The notes under the pieces are model-generated. The model was given only the letters and a program-made list of their open reading frames with translations, was not told the DNA's origin and did no database searches. The position numbers and the translations under genes were made by a program. From Achromobacter sp. HZ34 (GTDB taxonomy: Bacteria > Pseudomonadota > Gammaproteobacteria > Burkholderiales > Burkholderiaceae_B): a stretch of DNA of 64,000 bases. The stretch is taken from positions 62,001 to 126,000 of the forward strand of contig NZ_NJIX01000006.1 of the NCBI RefSeq assembly GCF_002209485.1, written 5' to 3'. This document shows positions 24,236-33,125 of the stretch, piece after piece; the stretch's first letter is position 1; every line of letters begins with the position of its first letter.

Positions 24236-24900
24236 CCGGCATCGATCCCATCGCGCTGCTCATGGTCGCGGTCGGGCTGTCGCTCATTCCCTTGACCGTC
24301 GTGCTGACCACGTCCTTCGTCAAGCTGTCGGTGGTGATGGTGTTGCTGCGCAACGCGCTGGGCCTGCAACAGGCGCCGCCCAATACCGCCATGTACGGGC
24401 TGGCGATGATCCTGTCCGTTTACATCATGGCGCCGGTATTCACACAGTCCTTCCAGAAGCTGGAACCGGTGGTCGCAACGCTGGAGCAGCCGGGCCCCAT
24501 GGCGGACCGCCTGCCTGAAATCGGCAAGGCCCTGAGCGAGGGCGTGCAGCCGCTGCGCGAGTTCATGTTGCGCATCAGCAAGCCCGAGAACCGCGAATTC
24601 TTCCTGAAGACCGCTCACCGCCTATGGGGCGAGGAAGCCGCCAAGGACACCAGGCAGGACGACCTGATCATCCTGGCGCCGGCCTTCCTGGTATCGGAGC
24701 TGACATCGGCCTTCCAGATCGGTTTCCTGCTGTTCCTGCCCTTCGTCATCATCGACCTGATCGTCTCCAACGTGCTGTTGGCCATGGGGATGATGATGGT
24801 GTCGCCGATGACGATCTCCTTGCCGCTGAAGCTGTTCCTGTTCGTCATGGTCGACGGCTGGACGCGCCTGCTGCAGGGATTGGTGCTCACCTACACCTGA
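24232..24900 (+). CDS. sctR: T3SS export-apparatus membrane protein
   Basis: The 222-residue FliP-family protein has an N-terminal membrane helix, the TTSFVKLSVVMVLLRNALGLQQ signature, and two C-terminal helices with SELTSAFQIGFLLFLPFVIIDLI and VSPMTISLPLKLFLFV. It forms the five-subunit core of the export pore with SctS and SctT. The start overlaps the sctQ stop. Confidence 0.96.
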   Translation: MTGIDPIALLMVAVGLSLIPLTVVLTTSFVKLSVVMVLLRNALGLQQAPPNTAMYGLAMILSVYIMAPVFTQSFQKLEPVVATLEQPGPMADRLPEIGKALSEGVQPLREFMLRISKPENREFFLKTAHRLWGEEAAKDTRQDDLIILAPAFLVSELTSAFQIGFLLFLPFVIIDLIVSNVLLAMGMMMVSPMTISLPLKLFLFVMVDGWTRLLQGLVLTYT

Positions 24901-24921
24901 ATACGAAGGGCTCATCGACCC

Positions 24922-25188
24922 ATGTCCAATGCCGAATTTGTCTATTACATGAAGCAGGCCTTGTACCTGATCTTCTGGCTGTCCCTGCCGCCGATCGCCG
25001 TCGCGTCGGTGGTGGGTACCTTGTTCTCGCTGTTCCAGGCCCTGACGCAGATCCAGGAGCAGACGCTGTCCTTCGGCGTCAAACTGATTGCCGTGCTGGC
25101 CACCTTGCTATTGACCGGTGTCTGGATGGGCGGCGAGATCTACCAGTTCACCGTCATGCTGATGGCGCGCTTCGCGGCGATACGCTGA
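24922..25188 (+). CDS. sctS: T3SS export-apparatus membrane protein (FliQ family)
   Basis: The 88-residue protein has two membrane hairpins (LYLIFWLSLPPIAVASVVGTL; LIAVLATLLLTGVWMGGEIY) joined by the conserved FQALTQIQEQTLSFGVKL loop. Four copies pack around the SctR-SctT core. It lies between sctR and sctT, as is universal in the family. Confidence 0.95.
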   Translation: MSNAEFVYYMKQALYLIFWLSLPPIAVASVVGTLFSLFQALTQIQEQTLSFGVKLIAVLATLLLTGVWMGGEIYQFTVMLMARFAAIR

Positions 25189-25200
25189 GCAGGATATCGC

Positions 25201-25998
25201 ATGGAGGGTTCCTTCGAGAAGGAGTACATCTTGCGCGCCTTGGTCTGCCTGGTGCTGACCCAGGCCCGTATCGTGGCGATGTGCTCGTTCATCCCGGCAT
25301 TCGGCCGCAACGCCTTGCCCGGCCGCTTGCGGGTGACGCTGACGGGCGTGCTGGGGGCTTTCACCTTGCCGCTGATGATGGCGCAGGCTCCCGAGAAGTT
25401 CAATATCGGGCTGCTGACGGTGATCCTGCTCAAGGAGGTCTTCGTGGGTATGTGCATGGGCTACCTGATGGCCGTGCCATTCTGGATCTTCGAGTCCATC
25501 GGCACTTTCATCGACAACCAGCGGGGCGCGGGCATCGCATCGATCTTCAATCCGGAGCTGGGCAGCGAAACCACGCCGCTGGGGACCCTGCTGGGGCGTG
25601 CCTACGCGGTGCTGTTCTTCACCACTGGTGGCTTCACGCTGTTCCTCACCGTGCTGTATGACAGCTATCGCCTGTGGGACCCCTGGAGCTGGTTTCCGGT
25701 GCTGCGCCTGGATGCGCTGCCGCTGTGCCTGGGCCAGGTCGATACGCTGTTGCGTTTGACGGTGCTGTATTCCGGCCCGGCCGTCATCGTCATGTTGTTG
25801 GCCGAGGTGGGGCTGGGACTGGCCAGCCGCTTTACCCCGCAGCTGCAGGTGTTCTTCCTGGCGATGCCGATCAAGAGCGCATTGGGGATTCTGATGCTGG
25901 CCCTGTACCTGCACGTCCTGGCGCAGTATGCGGCCGGCCTGGGCAGCGGCATGGGTGATGTGCTGGCCATCTTGCGGCCATATTGGGAGCCGCTGTGA
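25201..25998 (+). CDS. sctT: T3SS export-apparatus membrane protein (FliR family)
   Basis: The 265-residue protein has about six membrane helices. Family hallmarks are visible: CSFIPAFGRNALPGRLR near the N-terminus, FIDNQRGAGIASIFNPELGSETTPLG in the middle, and LASRFTPQLQVFFLAMPIKS near the end. It occurs once per export core and caps the pore. The stop overlaps the GTG start of sctU. Confidence 0.95.
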   Translation: MEGSFEKEYILRALVCLVLTQARIVAMCSFIPAFGRNALPGRLRVTLTGVLGAFTLPLMMAQAPEKFNIGLLTVILLKEVFVGMCMGYLMAVPFWIFESIGTFIDNQRGAGIASIFNPELGSETTPLGTLLGRAYAVLFFTTGGFTLFLTVLYDSYRLWDPWSWFPVLRLDALPLCLGQVDTLLRLTVLYSGPAVIVMLLAEVGLGLASRFTPQLQVFFLAMPIKSALGILMLALYLHVLAQYAAGLGSGMGDVLAILRPYWEPL

Positions 25999-27152
25999 GC
26001 GAAGCCAAGACCGAACCGCCGTCACACAAGAAATTGCGTGACTCGCGCAAGAAGGGTGACGTGCCCTATAGCAAGGACTTCAGCCAATCCATCCTGCTGG
26101 TGTCCCTGCTGGGCTATGCCTTGTTTGGCGGCGGCGCCTTGCTGCCCGCGCTGAAGGCACTGATGGAAGTGCCCACCGGCGTCTATGGCTTGCCGTTTCA
26201 CCAGGCATTGACCGTGGTGGGGACACGTTGCCTGACGTTGATGCTGCAGATCACGCTGCCGTTCATCGGCATTCTGCTGGTGGTGGGTTTCATGGCGGAC
26301 GTGCTGCAGGTGGGGTTCCTGGTGGCCTTCGAAAAGGTGAAGCCGTCCGGAAAGAAATTGAATGTGGTGGAAAACGCCAAGAATCTGGTCTCGGCCCGCA
26401 ACCTGGTGGAGACCCTCAAGGCCGTCGTCAAGATCGTGGCGTTTTCCTGGTTCATCTATGTGTTGATCAAGGACGCCGTGCGGCCGCTGGCCTACGCGGG
26501 TTACGCGGGCATAGCGCCGTTCTTCGCGCTGGTATCGCAGCTGATGAAGAAGCTGCTGTTGTACGTCGCGCTGCTGTGCACCGTGCTGGCCGCCTTCGAC
26601 TTCTCCTGGCAGCGCATGCAGCGCACCAAGCGTTTGCGCATGACCAAGCAGGAGGTCAAGCGCGAATACAAGGAGCAGGAAGGGTCGCCGGAAATCAAGC
26701 AGAAGCGTAAGCAGATACGCAACGAGAATGCCAATGACTCGACCCAGCTGGCGAAGAAGGCCACCGCGGTGGTGGCGAATCCCACGCACATTGCCATCGC
26801 CTTGTACTACGAGCAGGAGCGCACGCCTTTGCCGGTGCTGCTGGCCAAGGGGTGCGACGACGAAGCCCTGGACATGATCGCCGCCGCCAAGGAAGAGGGC
26901 GTGCCCATCATGCGCGACATCCCCCTGGCCCGCCGCCTGTATGCGGACGCCCCCGTGGAGGCCTACATCCCGACGGAGTTCATCGAACCCGTGGCGGCGG
27001 TATTGCGTTGGGCCCGCAGCCTGGATGGCGATGGCGCCGATGTGGACGGGGTGAGCGATGGAAAAGATGGGAACGATGTGAACGATGGGCAAACCGCGGA
27101 GCGGACAGATGGCGCTGCCACTGCCCACGACGAAAACAAAGACGACCGATAA
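25995..27152 (+). CDS. sctU: T3SS substrate-specificity switch protein (autoprotease)
   Basis: The 385-residue protein starts at GTG 25995 overlapping the sctT stop. Four membrane helices precede a cytoplasmic domain with the self-cleaving NPTH motif intact (N262-H265, within VVANPTHIAIALYY). Cleavage and contact with SctP switch export from needle parts to translocators and effectors. The last ~35 residues form an unusual acidic Asp/Gly-rich tail (DGKDGNDVNDGQ) that most SctU proteins lack. Confidence 0.95.
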   Translation: MSEAKTEPPSHKKLRDSRKKGDVPYSKDFSQSILLVSLLGYALFGGGALLPALKALMEVPTGVYGLPFHQALTVVGTRCLTLMLQITLPFIGILLVVGFMADVLQVGFLVAFEKVKPSGKKLNVVENAKNLVSARNLVETLKAVVKIVAFSWFIYVLIKDAVRPLAYAGYAGIAPFFALVSQLMKKLLLYVALLCTVLAAFDFSWQRMQRTKRLRMTKQEVKREYKEQEGSPEIKQKRKQIRNENANDSTQLAKKATAVVANPTHIAIALYYEQERTPLPVLLAKGCDDEALDMIAAAKEEGVPIMRDIPLARRLYADAPVEAYIPTEFIEPVAAVLRWARSLDGDGADVDGVSDGKDGNDVNDGQTAERTDGAATAHDENKDDR

Positions 27153-27167
27153 ATCGAAGAACGGATC

Positions 27168-29051
27168 ATGAACAAATTACCCGTGGACGCTGTCCCTACC
27201 GTTGCGGCGAAGCGTACGCTCGCAAACAATCCCCACGCCGGCGCGCGAACGGCGTGGCGCTGCATGGCGATGTACAGCGTACGGTTGCTGCTGGCCGCCG
27301 CCTTGATGGGCGCCGCGGGGCAGGCCTTGGCCGGGCCGCGTTGGCCCCAGGTGCCGTACACCTACTTCGCCGACCAGCAGAGCCTGCAGGAAGTGCTGCA
27401 GCAGTTCGCTTCCGGCTTCAGCCTGTCGCTGCGCCTGGGCAAGGGCGTGGGTGGCGTGGTCAGCGGCAAGTTCAACACCAACACGCCTACCGACTTTCTC
27501 GACCGGCTGGGCGGCGTGTATGGGTTCAACTGGTTCGTCTACGCCGGCACGCTCTATGTCAGCGATGCGTCGGAGGTACAGACGCGCACCGTCAGTGCCG
27601 GGCCTGGCGGCGTCGGCGGCATGCGCCAGGCCTTGACGCAATTGGGCGTGCTCGATCCCCGTTTTGGCTGGGGCGAGCTGCCCGGACAGAACATGGCGCT
27701 GGTCACCGGGCCCAGGGCGTATGTGGATCTGGTGGCGAGCATGTCGCAGGCCTTGCCGACCAACACGGCCAAGCAGGAAATCGAGGTCTTCAGGTTGAAG
27801 TACGCTTCGGTCAACGATCGCACCATTACGTACCGGGACCAGACCACGACCACGCCGGGCGTGGCGACGATATTGCGTAACCTCATCGAGGGGCCGAGCG
27901 ACGCCAAGGTGGATGCCTCGTTGCGCGTCCTGGCGCAGCCTTTGCGTTCCGCGGCGCCTTTGTCCAACGAGGCGACGACGGGCGTCGTGGAGCGCGGCGG
28001 CGTTGCTTCGGCATATACCGGCGCGCTGCCGAATCCGGCCTTCGGCGTGGGTGGCCTGGCCGACGCCGAATCCACGGGGCCTGGCGGTGGCGTACGCGTA
28101 CCGCGGGCCATCCAGGCCGATCCGCGGCTGAACGCGGTGATCATCCAGGATACCCCGGAGCGCATGCCCATTTACCGGGCCTTGATCGCCCAGCTGGATG
28201 TCCCCAGCACCTTGATCGAGATCGAAGCCACCATCGTCGACGTGGATGCCAGCGCGGCCGACGAGTTGGGCGTCGATTGGCAAGGCAAGGCCGGACGCTT
28301 CAACTACAAGTTCGACAATGGCGCGGGCCCGGAAGGGAAACTCAAGGAAGCCCTGGCGGGCACGCTCAAGGGGGGCTCCGTCGGGCTGGGGTATTCCTCG
28401 TCCTTCCTGAACGCGCAGTTGAGTGCGTTGGAGTCGAAGAACCTGGCGGAAATCATGGCGCGTCCGTCAGTGCTCACCACGGACAATACCAGTGCGATCC
28501 TCGACCTGAAGCAGACCTTGTACATCGAGCAGACCGGCGAGCGGGTGACGAATATCACACCGGTGTCGGTGGGAACGTCGCTGCGGGTGGTGCCACGCTA
28601 TATCGAGTCGCCCAATGGACGGCAGGTGGAACTGACCGTCGATATCGAGGATGGCACGGTGGTGGAACCCAAGGCGACGGACAAGCGCACGACCACCAAG
28701 GTGAATTCCATCAGCACGCTGGCGCTGGTGGGAGACGGGCAGACATTGGTGATCGGCGGCTACAACACCAATCAGTCGACCAATGGTGTCAACAAAGTGC
28801 CGCTGTTGGGAGACATTCCCCTGCTGGGCGGATTGTTCACCAGCGAGAAGAAAAGCCAGAGGCGGACCGAACGCCTGTTCATGATCCGGCCTCGGGTCGT
28901 GGCCATCAACGGCCGGCAAATATCGGAAGACGAGGATCTGGTTCCGCGGAGCACTGCGTTGAGTGCGACATGGACCTCGGGATCGGAGATGGGGGATTCC
29001 CTTGGACTGATACTGATGGATCGTCGTGTGGCGACCCGGCTGCGTCAATGA
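27168..29051 (+). CDS. sctC: T3SS outer-membrane secretin
   Basis: The 627-residue protein has an unusually long N-terminus before the signal peptide (SVRLLLAAALMGAAGQALAG), so translation might start at the internal ATG near 27264. N0/N1 domains follow (FADQQSLQEVLQQFASGFSL, DFLDRLGGVYGFNWFVYAGTLYVSDA), a ring module with VIIQDTPERMPIYRALIAQLDVP, and the beta-barrel secretin domain (FIEIEATIVDVD-like segment, LVIGGYNTNQSTNGVNKVPLLGDIPLLGGLF). It forms the outer-membrane channel. It ends with DRRVATRLRQ and shows no extended pilotin-binding domain. No bscW-like pilotin gene lies between sctU and sctC. The 3' end overlaps the convergent ECF sigma gene by 7 bases. Confidence 0.95.
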   Translation: MNKLPVDAVPTVAAKRTLANNPHAGARTAWRCMAMYSVRLLLAAALMGAAGQALAGPRWPQVPYTYFADQQSLQEVLQQFASGFSLSLRLGKGVGGVVSGKFNTNTPTDFLDRLGGVYGFNWFVYAGTLYVSDASEVQTRTVSAGPGGVGGMRQALTQLGVLDPRFGWGELPGQNMALVTGPRAYVDLVASMSQALPTNTAKQEIEVFRLKYASVNDRTITYRDQTTTTPGVATILRNLIEGPSDAKVDASLRVLAQPLRSAAPLSNEATTGVVERGGVASAYTGALPNPAFGVGGLADAESTGPGGGVRVPRAIQADPRLNAVIIQDTPERMPIYRALIAQLDVPSTLIEIEATIVDVDASAADELGVDWQGKAGRFNYKFDNGAGPEGKLKEALAGTLKGGSVGLGYSSSFLNAQLSALESKNLAEIMARPSVLTTDNTSAILDLKQTLYIEQTGERVTNITPVSVGTSLRVVPRYIESPNGRQVELTVDIEDGTVVEPKATDKRTTTKVNSISTLALVGDGQTLVIGGYNTNQSTNGVNKVPLLGDIPLLGGLFTSEKKSQRRTERLFMIRPRVVAINGRQISEDEDLVPRSTALSATWTSGSEMGDSLGLILMDRRVATRLRQ

Positions 29052-29650
29052 TGATCGTCCAGATGGAATCCCTTGTCGTGAAGGCGGCGGCGCAGTTCCG
29101 CACGCGCACGGGAAAGGCGGCTGCGTATGGTTCCCACGGGAACGCCGACGCGGTCCGCGGCTTCTTCATAGGTGTAGCCATTGAGTCCCATCATCAACAA
29201 TATTTCCCGCATATGCGACGGCAATTCATCCAGGGTGTTTTGCAGGATGGTCATGGTCTGGTTCTGTTCCGCGACGAAGTCGGGCGCGGGATCGTGCGAA
29301 GCGCGGTCGACCAGTACTTCTTCGTTGACGAAGTAGTAACGGCATTCCGGCGCGCGGGATAGATAGTTGCGCACGAGATTCAACGCGATGCCATATAACC
29401 AGGTCGACAATTGCGATTCGCCACGAAAGGTATCGTAAGAGCGCGCAGCTTCGAGAAAAGCTTGTTGCGCGAGATCTTCCGCATCAGGGCAGTTACCTAT
29501 CTGTCGAATGATGAAGCGATGAAGACGGGTGGCGTGATTCTTGACGAGGTCGATGAAGATGTCGTCATGACAATTCTTCAACGCCGGTACCGACCTGGTG
29601 GGTAGAGCGCGTTTTTTTGGCCGCTCAACGAGGGGGGCTAGATGTGTCAT
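29045..29650 (-). CDS. ECF sigma factor, BtrS/HrpL-like, probable T3SS master activator
   Basis: The 201-residue protein has sigma region 2 (DLVKNHATRLHRFIIRQIGNCPDAEDLAQQAFLEA, with a -10-reading helix around TFRGESQLSTWLYGIA) and region 4 (LPSHMREILLMMGLNGYTYEEAADRVG, then VGTIRSRLSRARAELR). It resembles BtrS, which activates the Bordetella T3SS, and lies at the end of the sct cluster on the opposite strand. HrpL-type boxes before the sct operons fit it as their activator. No BtrU/V/W-like partner-switching genes and no anti-sigma gene lie beside it, so its control must differ or come from elsewhere. Its gene runs into the 3' end of sctC. Confidence 0.88.
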   Translation of the reverse strand: MTHLAPLVERPKKRALPTRSVPALKNCHDDIFIDLVKNHATRLHRFIIRQIGNCPDAEDLAQQAFLEAARSYDTFRGESQLSTWLYGIALNLVRNYLSRAPECRYYFVNEEVLVDRASHDPAPDFVAEQNQTMTILQNTLDELPSHMREILLMMGLNGYTYEEAADRVGVPVGTIRSRLSRARAELRRRLHDKGFHLDDHH

Positions 29651-29769
29651 GATCGCTCGAGTGAGGTTTTGATGCGACCGAGTATCGCCTCATCGAATCG
29701 AGCATGGCGCGTTCACCACATGGCCCGTAAGATTCTCATTTGACGTCGCTTTTACGAAGCCCGGGGGAG

Positions 29770-29797
29770 ATCATAAAAAGCGTCAGAATCCTCGCAA
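29770..29797 (-). promoter_or_regulatory. Candidate sigma70 promoter for the ECF sigma gene
   Basis: On the minus strand TTGCGA (29797-29792), 16 bases, TATGAT (29775-29770). The -10 matches 5 of 6 and the -35 matches 4 of 6 consensus bases. The leader would be about 110 bases. Confidence 0.4.
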
Positions 29798-29914
29798 TTT
29801 ACGAATCATTTGAGACTTTTCTCATGGCATTTTTTGAAGCCAATTGAACGCTTGTTAATTTCCTGTTCTTGTCCTCCCTAAGCCCGTCTTTCACGTTCAT
29901 TTTTCCGAAAGTTC

Positions 29915-29938
29915 GGAACGAAAATTCATCAACGTTAC
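29915..29938 (+). promoter_or_regulatory. Possible ECF box upstream of candidate effector B
   Basis: GGAAC at 29915-29919 and GTTAC at 29934-29938 are the same half-sites as at 432 and 12113, but the spacer is 14 rather than 16 bases, so function is doubtful. It lies about 100 bases before the GTG start. Confidence 0.3.
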
Positions 29939-30037
29939 AAAGGTGGCTGGAACACGGGACGACCAGCGTGGTCGCCACGCATGTCGGTGAATACGAATGC
30001 AGCGTGCTCCTGCTAGATCGATGACTAGGAGAGAACG

Positions 30038-32923
30038 GTGGATTCTGGCCAGGATACGATTCCACGGTCCCTACCATACGAATTCGGTGCGGGCGGATTT
30101 GGCGTCCTGGGAGGGGCGGCCTTTCGAGCGGGCATGCGTGGGTGTACACGCCTGCCGCGAAGGGCATCCGGCGCGCTCAGGACGATGGGCGCGGACGATG
30201 GAACGATAGAGGCGATAGGCATGAGGGTGCGCGCCGGCCCGCCGACGCGTGTGCCATTGCGTTCCTATGTTTATGAAGCGCGGCTGCTGGAGGCCGTGGC
30301 GGGCCTGCTGCCCATGATCGCGCAAGGCAATGGCGTGTTCAGCAGTGCCGATGTGCGGCCCTTGCTGGCCACGTTGCTGCGGGTGATGCTCAATCCGCGC
30401 GAGGCGGGAACCATCGCGGCGCGCGTCCAGCGCTGCGTGCAGGCATGTCTGGCCGCCCAGGAGGTGGATGATCTGGTGCGCTTGCGGCAAGGCTATGCCA
30501 GCAGCCGCAAACGGTTGGAGGACGCCGGACGCCAGTTGGTCGAACGTTGGCGTTGGGAAGGGGGGGAACGCGGCCAGCGCTTGCTGTCGCTGTTTCTCGG
30601 CGCCCTGGACGCAGGCCTGGAGCATTGCGCGGCGCGCGCCATGTCGCGTTCCTTGTGCGAGGTGGCGGAACTGTTCGCGGCCGAGACCCTTTGTCCCGGC
30701 GTGGAGCCGCTGCCCACCTCGCGCGCGCGCCTGCACGCCGCCTTGCGGGTGCAGGCAGGGCATGTGCAAGTGCTCAAGGCCTCGCGCGAATCGATCACCC
30801 AGTTCATCGGCCGTGCGGTGCAGTGCTTGCCGGACATGGCGCTCGGTGCGTTGGCGGGGGCGGCGGCACAGGCGGGCAATATCCAGGCGATGGCCGCTGT
30901 CCAGCCCTCGGTTCATGCGCCGTCCGATGACGGCGGACTGGCGCGCCATTTGCCCAAGCTGCTGTTCCTGGCGGCGGCGGATACGGTGCGGGACCGGCTG
31001 AAGGCGCGCGTCATCACCGTGGCAGGCGCCATGCGGGCAGAGATCGACGCGGGCGGCGACGCGGCGGCGGCCTTGCGCCTGGCATGGGGGCGCTGCCGTC
31101 ACGCGCTGGAGCTGATGCAGACGCATGCCATCCGCGCGGCGGGCGTCTCCCTGCCGGACATCGGCATGCTGATGGCGGATCTGTTGCGCCTGGGTGGCAA
31201 CAGCCTGGAGCCGGGGCTGCTCTATCGCATCTACGAGGGCTTGCCGCAAGCCCTGGCGGCCCGTGATGACGCGGTGCCGCGCCGCCTGCTGCTGCTGGCC
31301 TTGCAGCGGGCCCAGGAAGTGGCCCGCAAGGCGCCACTGCCCGATCCGGACAATGGCAACCGCGCCCAGGGCTGGTCGCAGTTGCGTGAGTTGTCCTTCC
31401 TGCGCGATATGTCCAACGACACCGTCTCGGGCAATGCGCCGCCGCGCATGCGCGCCGCGCTGCGGCGGGCGCGCGGCGGGGTGTCGCTGGACAGCCTGGA
31501 CGGCGTGATGACGATGAGCGATCACGAGTTCGGTTGTTTCTACGCGGCCGCCATGGGTCTGGAATTGTTTGGCTGGCGCACGCGCACGCGCGCCTGGCGC
31601 GAAGGGTACGCACAACGCATCGCCGTGGCCGACGAGGCGGTGCGTGCGGGGGCACAGCGTTTGTTGCAGCTGCTGCGCCTGCCGCAGGTTGGCGTGGATG
31701 CATTGTTGCGCGCCCTGCGGGATCTGGCGGAGATCGTGCATGCGCGCAACACGCGCAGCGAAGCATTGGGCTTGTTGGCCACCGATCTGTGGCGCGACGA
31801 GACCACCCGCGCACATGCCGACGCGCTGTTGGCGCAGGCCACCGCGCAGACCGGCTGGGACCATGCCGTCGCGGCGTTGGCCGGCCCCGCCGCCGCGCTG
31901 GCGATGCGGGGCCTGCTGGCCGCGCGTGGGGGCATCGCGCAGGGCCGCGAGACGGCCTTCGAGTGGCCTTGCGCCGGGCGCGGGCGTGCATGGCGGCTGC
32001 GCACCGCCATCGTGTGGCTGGAAGCGATCCATGCCGCGCTGTGGCATCGATGGATGCGGCTGGCGGGTGTGTCGGAGTGGGCGGCGCCACAACTGCCCGC
32101 GCCGCCGGGGTGGAGCGGCGCGACGCCGCAGCGGTGGCCGGCGATGCTGCGGGCGGCCCTGGCGGGGGAGTTCGGCGTCCTGCTGGCCGAACGGCCGGCG
32201 TTGCCACCCACGGTGTTGGGCGTGGGCGTGGAGCGGGCGTTCCTGCACGCCTGTTCAGTGTTGCCCGCGCGCCTGTTCGCGACCGGCAAGCGTGCCTCGC
32301 GCTGTGTGCGCTACGTGGTCACCGGGCGCGACGGTAACGAGATGGTCGTGCAGGTGTGCCGTGATTTCCTGGCGGACGTGCTGGACCGGGTGTGCCTGTC
32401 GTTCGGCATCAGCGGTGTCAACGCCCAGGGCCTGGCCTTGCGCACCGAACTGTCGCCCTGGGCCGGCGTGGAGGGTGGCCGCGATGTCGCGGTGACGCAG
32501 GCCGTGCAGGCCTTGCTGCTGTTGGCCGGACCGCGCGATGCGCGACGGTTGACCATGCTGCTCAATCGCATTCTGGTACAGCCGGTGTGGCGAGTGCTTG
32601 CCATGGCGGGGCGCGATGCGCCCTTCAGCATGGGCGACGCGCGTGCGTGGTTGCCGCAGGACAGCAGCAGCCAGATCCACGTCGACGTGGTGCGCATGCC
32701 GGACGGCGCCTACCGGCTGGATGTCGCGGTGTGCTTCGAGCAATTGCGCTGCGTCGACGTGGAGGATACGCAAGGGGGGCGCCGGCGCATGGAACTCGAT
32801 CCGCACGTCAGCCGGGTATGTGTGACCTATGCCGTGCAGGCAGAACCCGGTTTCGTCAATTTCTCCTATTTGATCGGTTCCGCGGGCTTCCGCTATCGCC
32901 TGATCGCGCGCGACCCGGCATGA
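30038..32923 (+). CDS. Candidate T3SS effector B, 961 residues, distant homologue of effector A
   Basis: I do not recognise this protein. It begins at GTG 30038 with AGGAGAG upstream. It is almost entirely helical, rich in Ala, Leu and Arg, with no signal peptide and no clear membrane segment. The C-terminal ~120 residues resemble the protein at 1119: DGAYRLDVAVCFEQLRCVDV in the place of DTFDMSYHVEWLNVKGANLV, then MELDPHVSRVCVTYA in the place of LDLDPALSRKAVRYA, and both end in YRLIA or YRYCL. Mid-protein SDHEFGCFYAAAMGLELFG parallels SDKEFAALVSAADVMAAFG. The two genes flank the T3SS cluster. A T3SS link (effector, or large cytosolic accessory factor) is inference from homology, position and the possible ECF box. 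No chaperone gene is adjacent. Confidence 0.55.
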   Translation: MDSGQDTIPRSLPYEFGAGGFGVLGGAAFRAGMRGCTRLPRRASGALRTMGADDGTIEAIGMRVRAGPPTRVPLRSYVYEARLLEAVAGLLPMIAQGNGVFSSADVRPLLATLLRVMLNPREAGTIAARVQRCVQACLAAQEVDDLVRLRQGYASSRKRLEDAGRQLVERWRWEGGERGQRLLSLFLGALDAGLEHCAARAMSRSLCEVAELFAAETLCPGVEPLPTSRARLHAALRVQAGHVQVLKASRESITQFIGRAVQCLPDMALGALAGAAAQAGNIQAMAAVQPSVHAPSDDGGLARHLPKLLFLAAADTVRDRLKARVITVAGAMRAEIDAGGDAAAALRLAWGRCRHALELMQTHAIRAAGVSLPDIGMLMADLLRLGGNSLEPGLLYRIYEGLPQALAARDDAVPRRLLLLALQRAQEVARKAPLPDPDNGNRAQGWSQLRELSFLRDMSNDTVSGNAPPRMRAALRRARGGVSLDSLDGVMTMSDHEFGCFYAAAMGLELFGWRTRTRAWREGYAQRIAVADEAVRAGAQRLLQLLRLPQVGVDALLRALRDLAEIVHARNTRSEALGLLATDLWRDETTRAHADALLAQATAQTGWDHAVAALAGPAAALAMRGLLAARGGIAQGRETAFEWPCAGRGRAWRLRTAIVWLEAIHAALWHRWMRLAGVSEWAAPQLPAPPGWSGATPQRWPAMLRAALAGEFGVLLAERPALPPTVLGVGVERAFLHACSVLPARLFATGKRASRCVRYVVTGRDGNEMVVQVCRDFLADVLDRVCLSFGISGVNAQGLALRTELSPWAGVEGGRDVAVTQAVQALLLLAGPRDARRLTMLLNRILVQPVWRVLAMAGRDAPFSMGDARAWLPQDSSSQIHVDVVRMPDGAYRLDVAVCFEQLRCVDVEDTQGGRRRMELDPHVSRVCVTYAVQAEPGFVNFSYLIGSAGFRYRLIARDPA

Positions 32924-33093
32924 CGGAACCGCAGGGGGACGGCGCCCGCGTCTTTGCAGGCCGCTTCAGATTCTTCTTATTTTTTGATACAGACCTGCTA
33001 CTTAGAATTTCATCACTCGTCCTCCCAGGCGAGGCGATTCCCGGCGCGCCCTATGTCCCATGTGTATGTGCGTCGGCGTCCCTGATCTCTGAA

Positions 33094-33109
33094 GCCCGCC
33101 TTGGCGGGC
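33094..33109. repeat. GC-rich hairpin next to the ribosome site of the 128-residue gene
   Basis: GCCCGCC and GGCGGGC are separated by two bases and end 4-5 bases before the GGAATGGAAG ribosome region. It has no T-run. It could be a weak terminator of the upstream gene or could affect translation of the next. Confidence 0.4.
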
Positions 33110-33125
33110 ATGGAATGGAAGAAAA

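Larger units (their letters stand above)
29651..30037. other. Divergent intergenic region between the ECF sigma gene and candidate effector B
   Basis: This 387-base stretch is distinctly AT-rich for the window and has no convincing gene. It carries a sigma70-like promoter for the sigma gene on the minus strand, a GGAAC...GTTAC pair pointing to candidate effector B, and a ribosome site (AGGAGAG) just before the GTG at 30038. Confidence 0.6.

Noticed and set aside
30071-32248. 725-residue antisense frame opposite candidate effector B
   Set aside because: Candidate effector B has a ribosome site, a start in the promoter region and homology to effector A; the antisense frame has Gln/Arg/His-rich shadow composition.
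33094-33109. Terminator of candidate effector B
   Set aside because: The hairpin lacks a T-run and ends next to the following gene's ribosome site; recorded only as a repeat.
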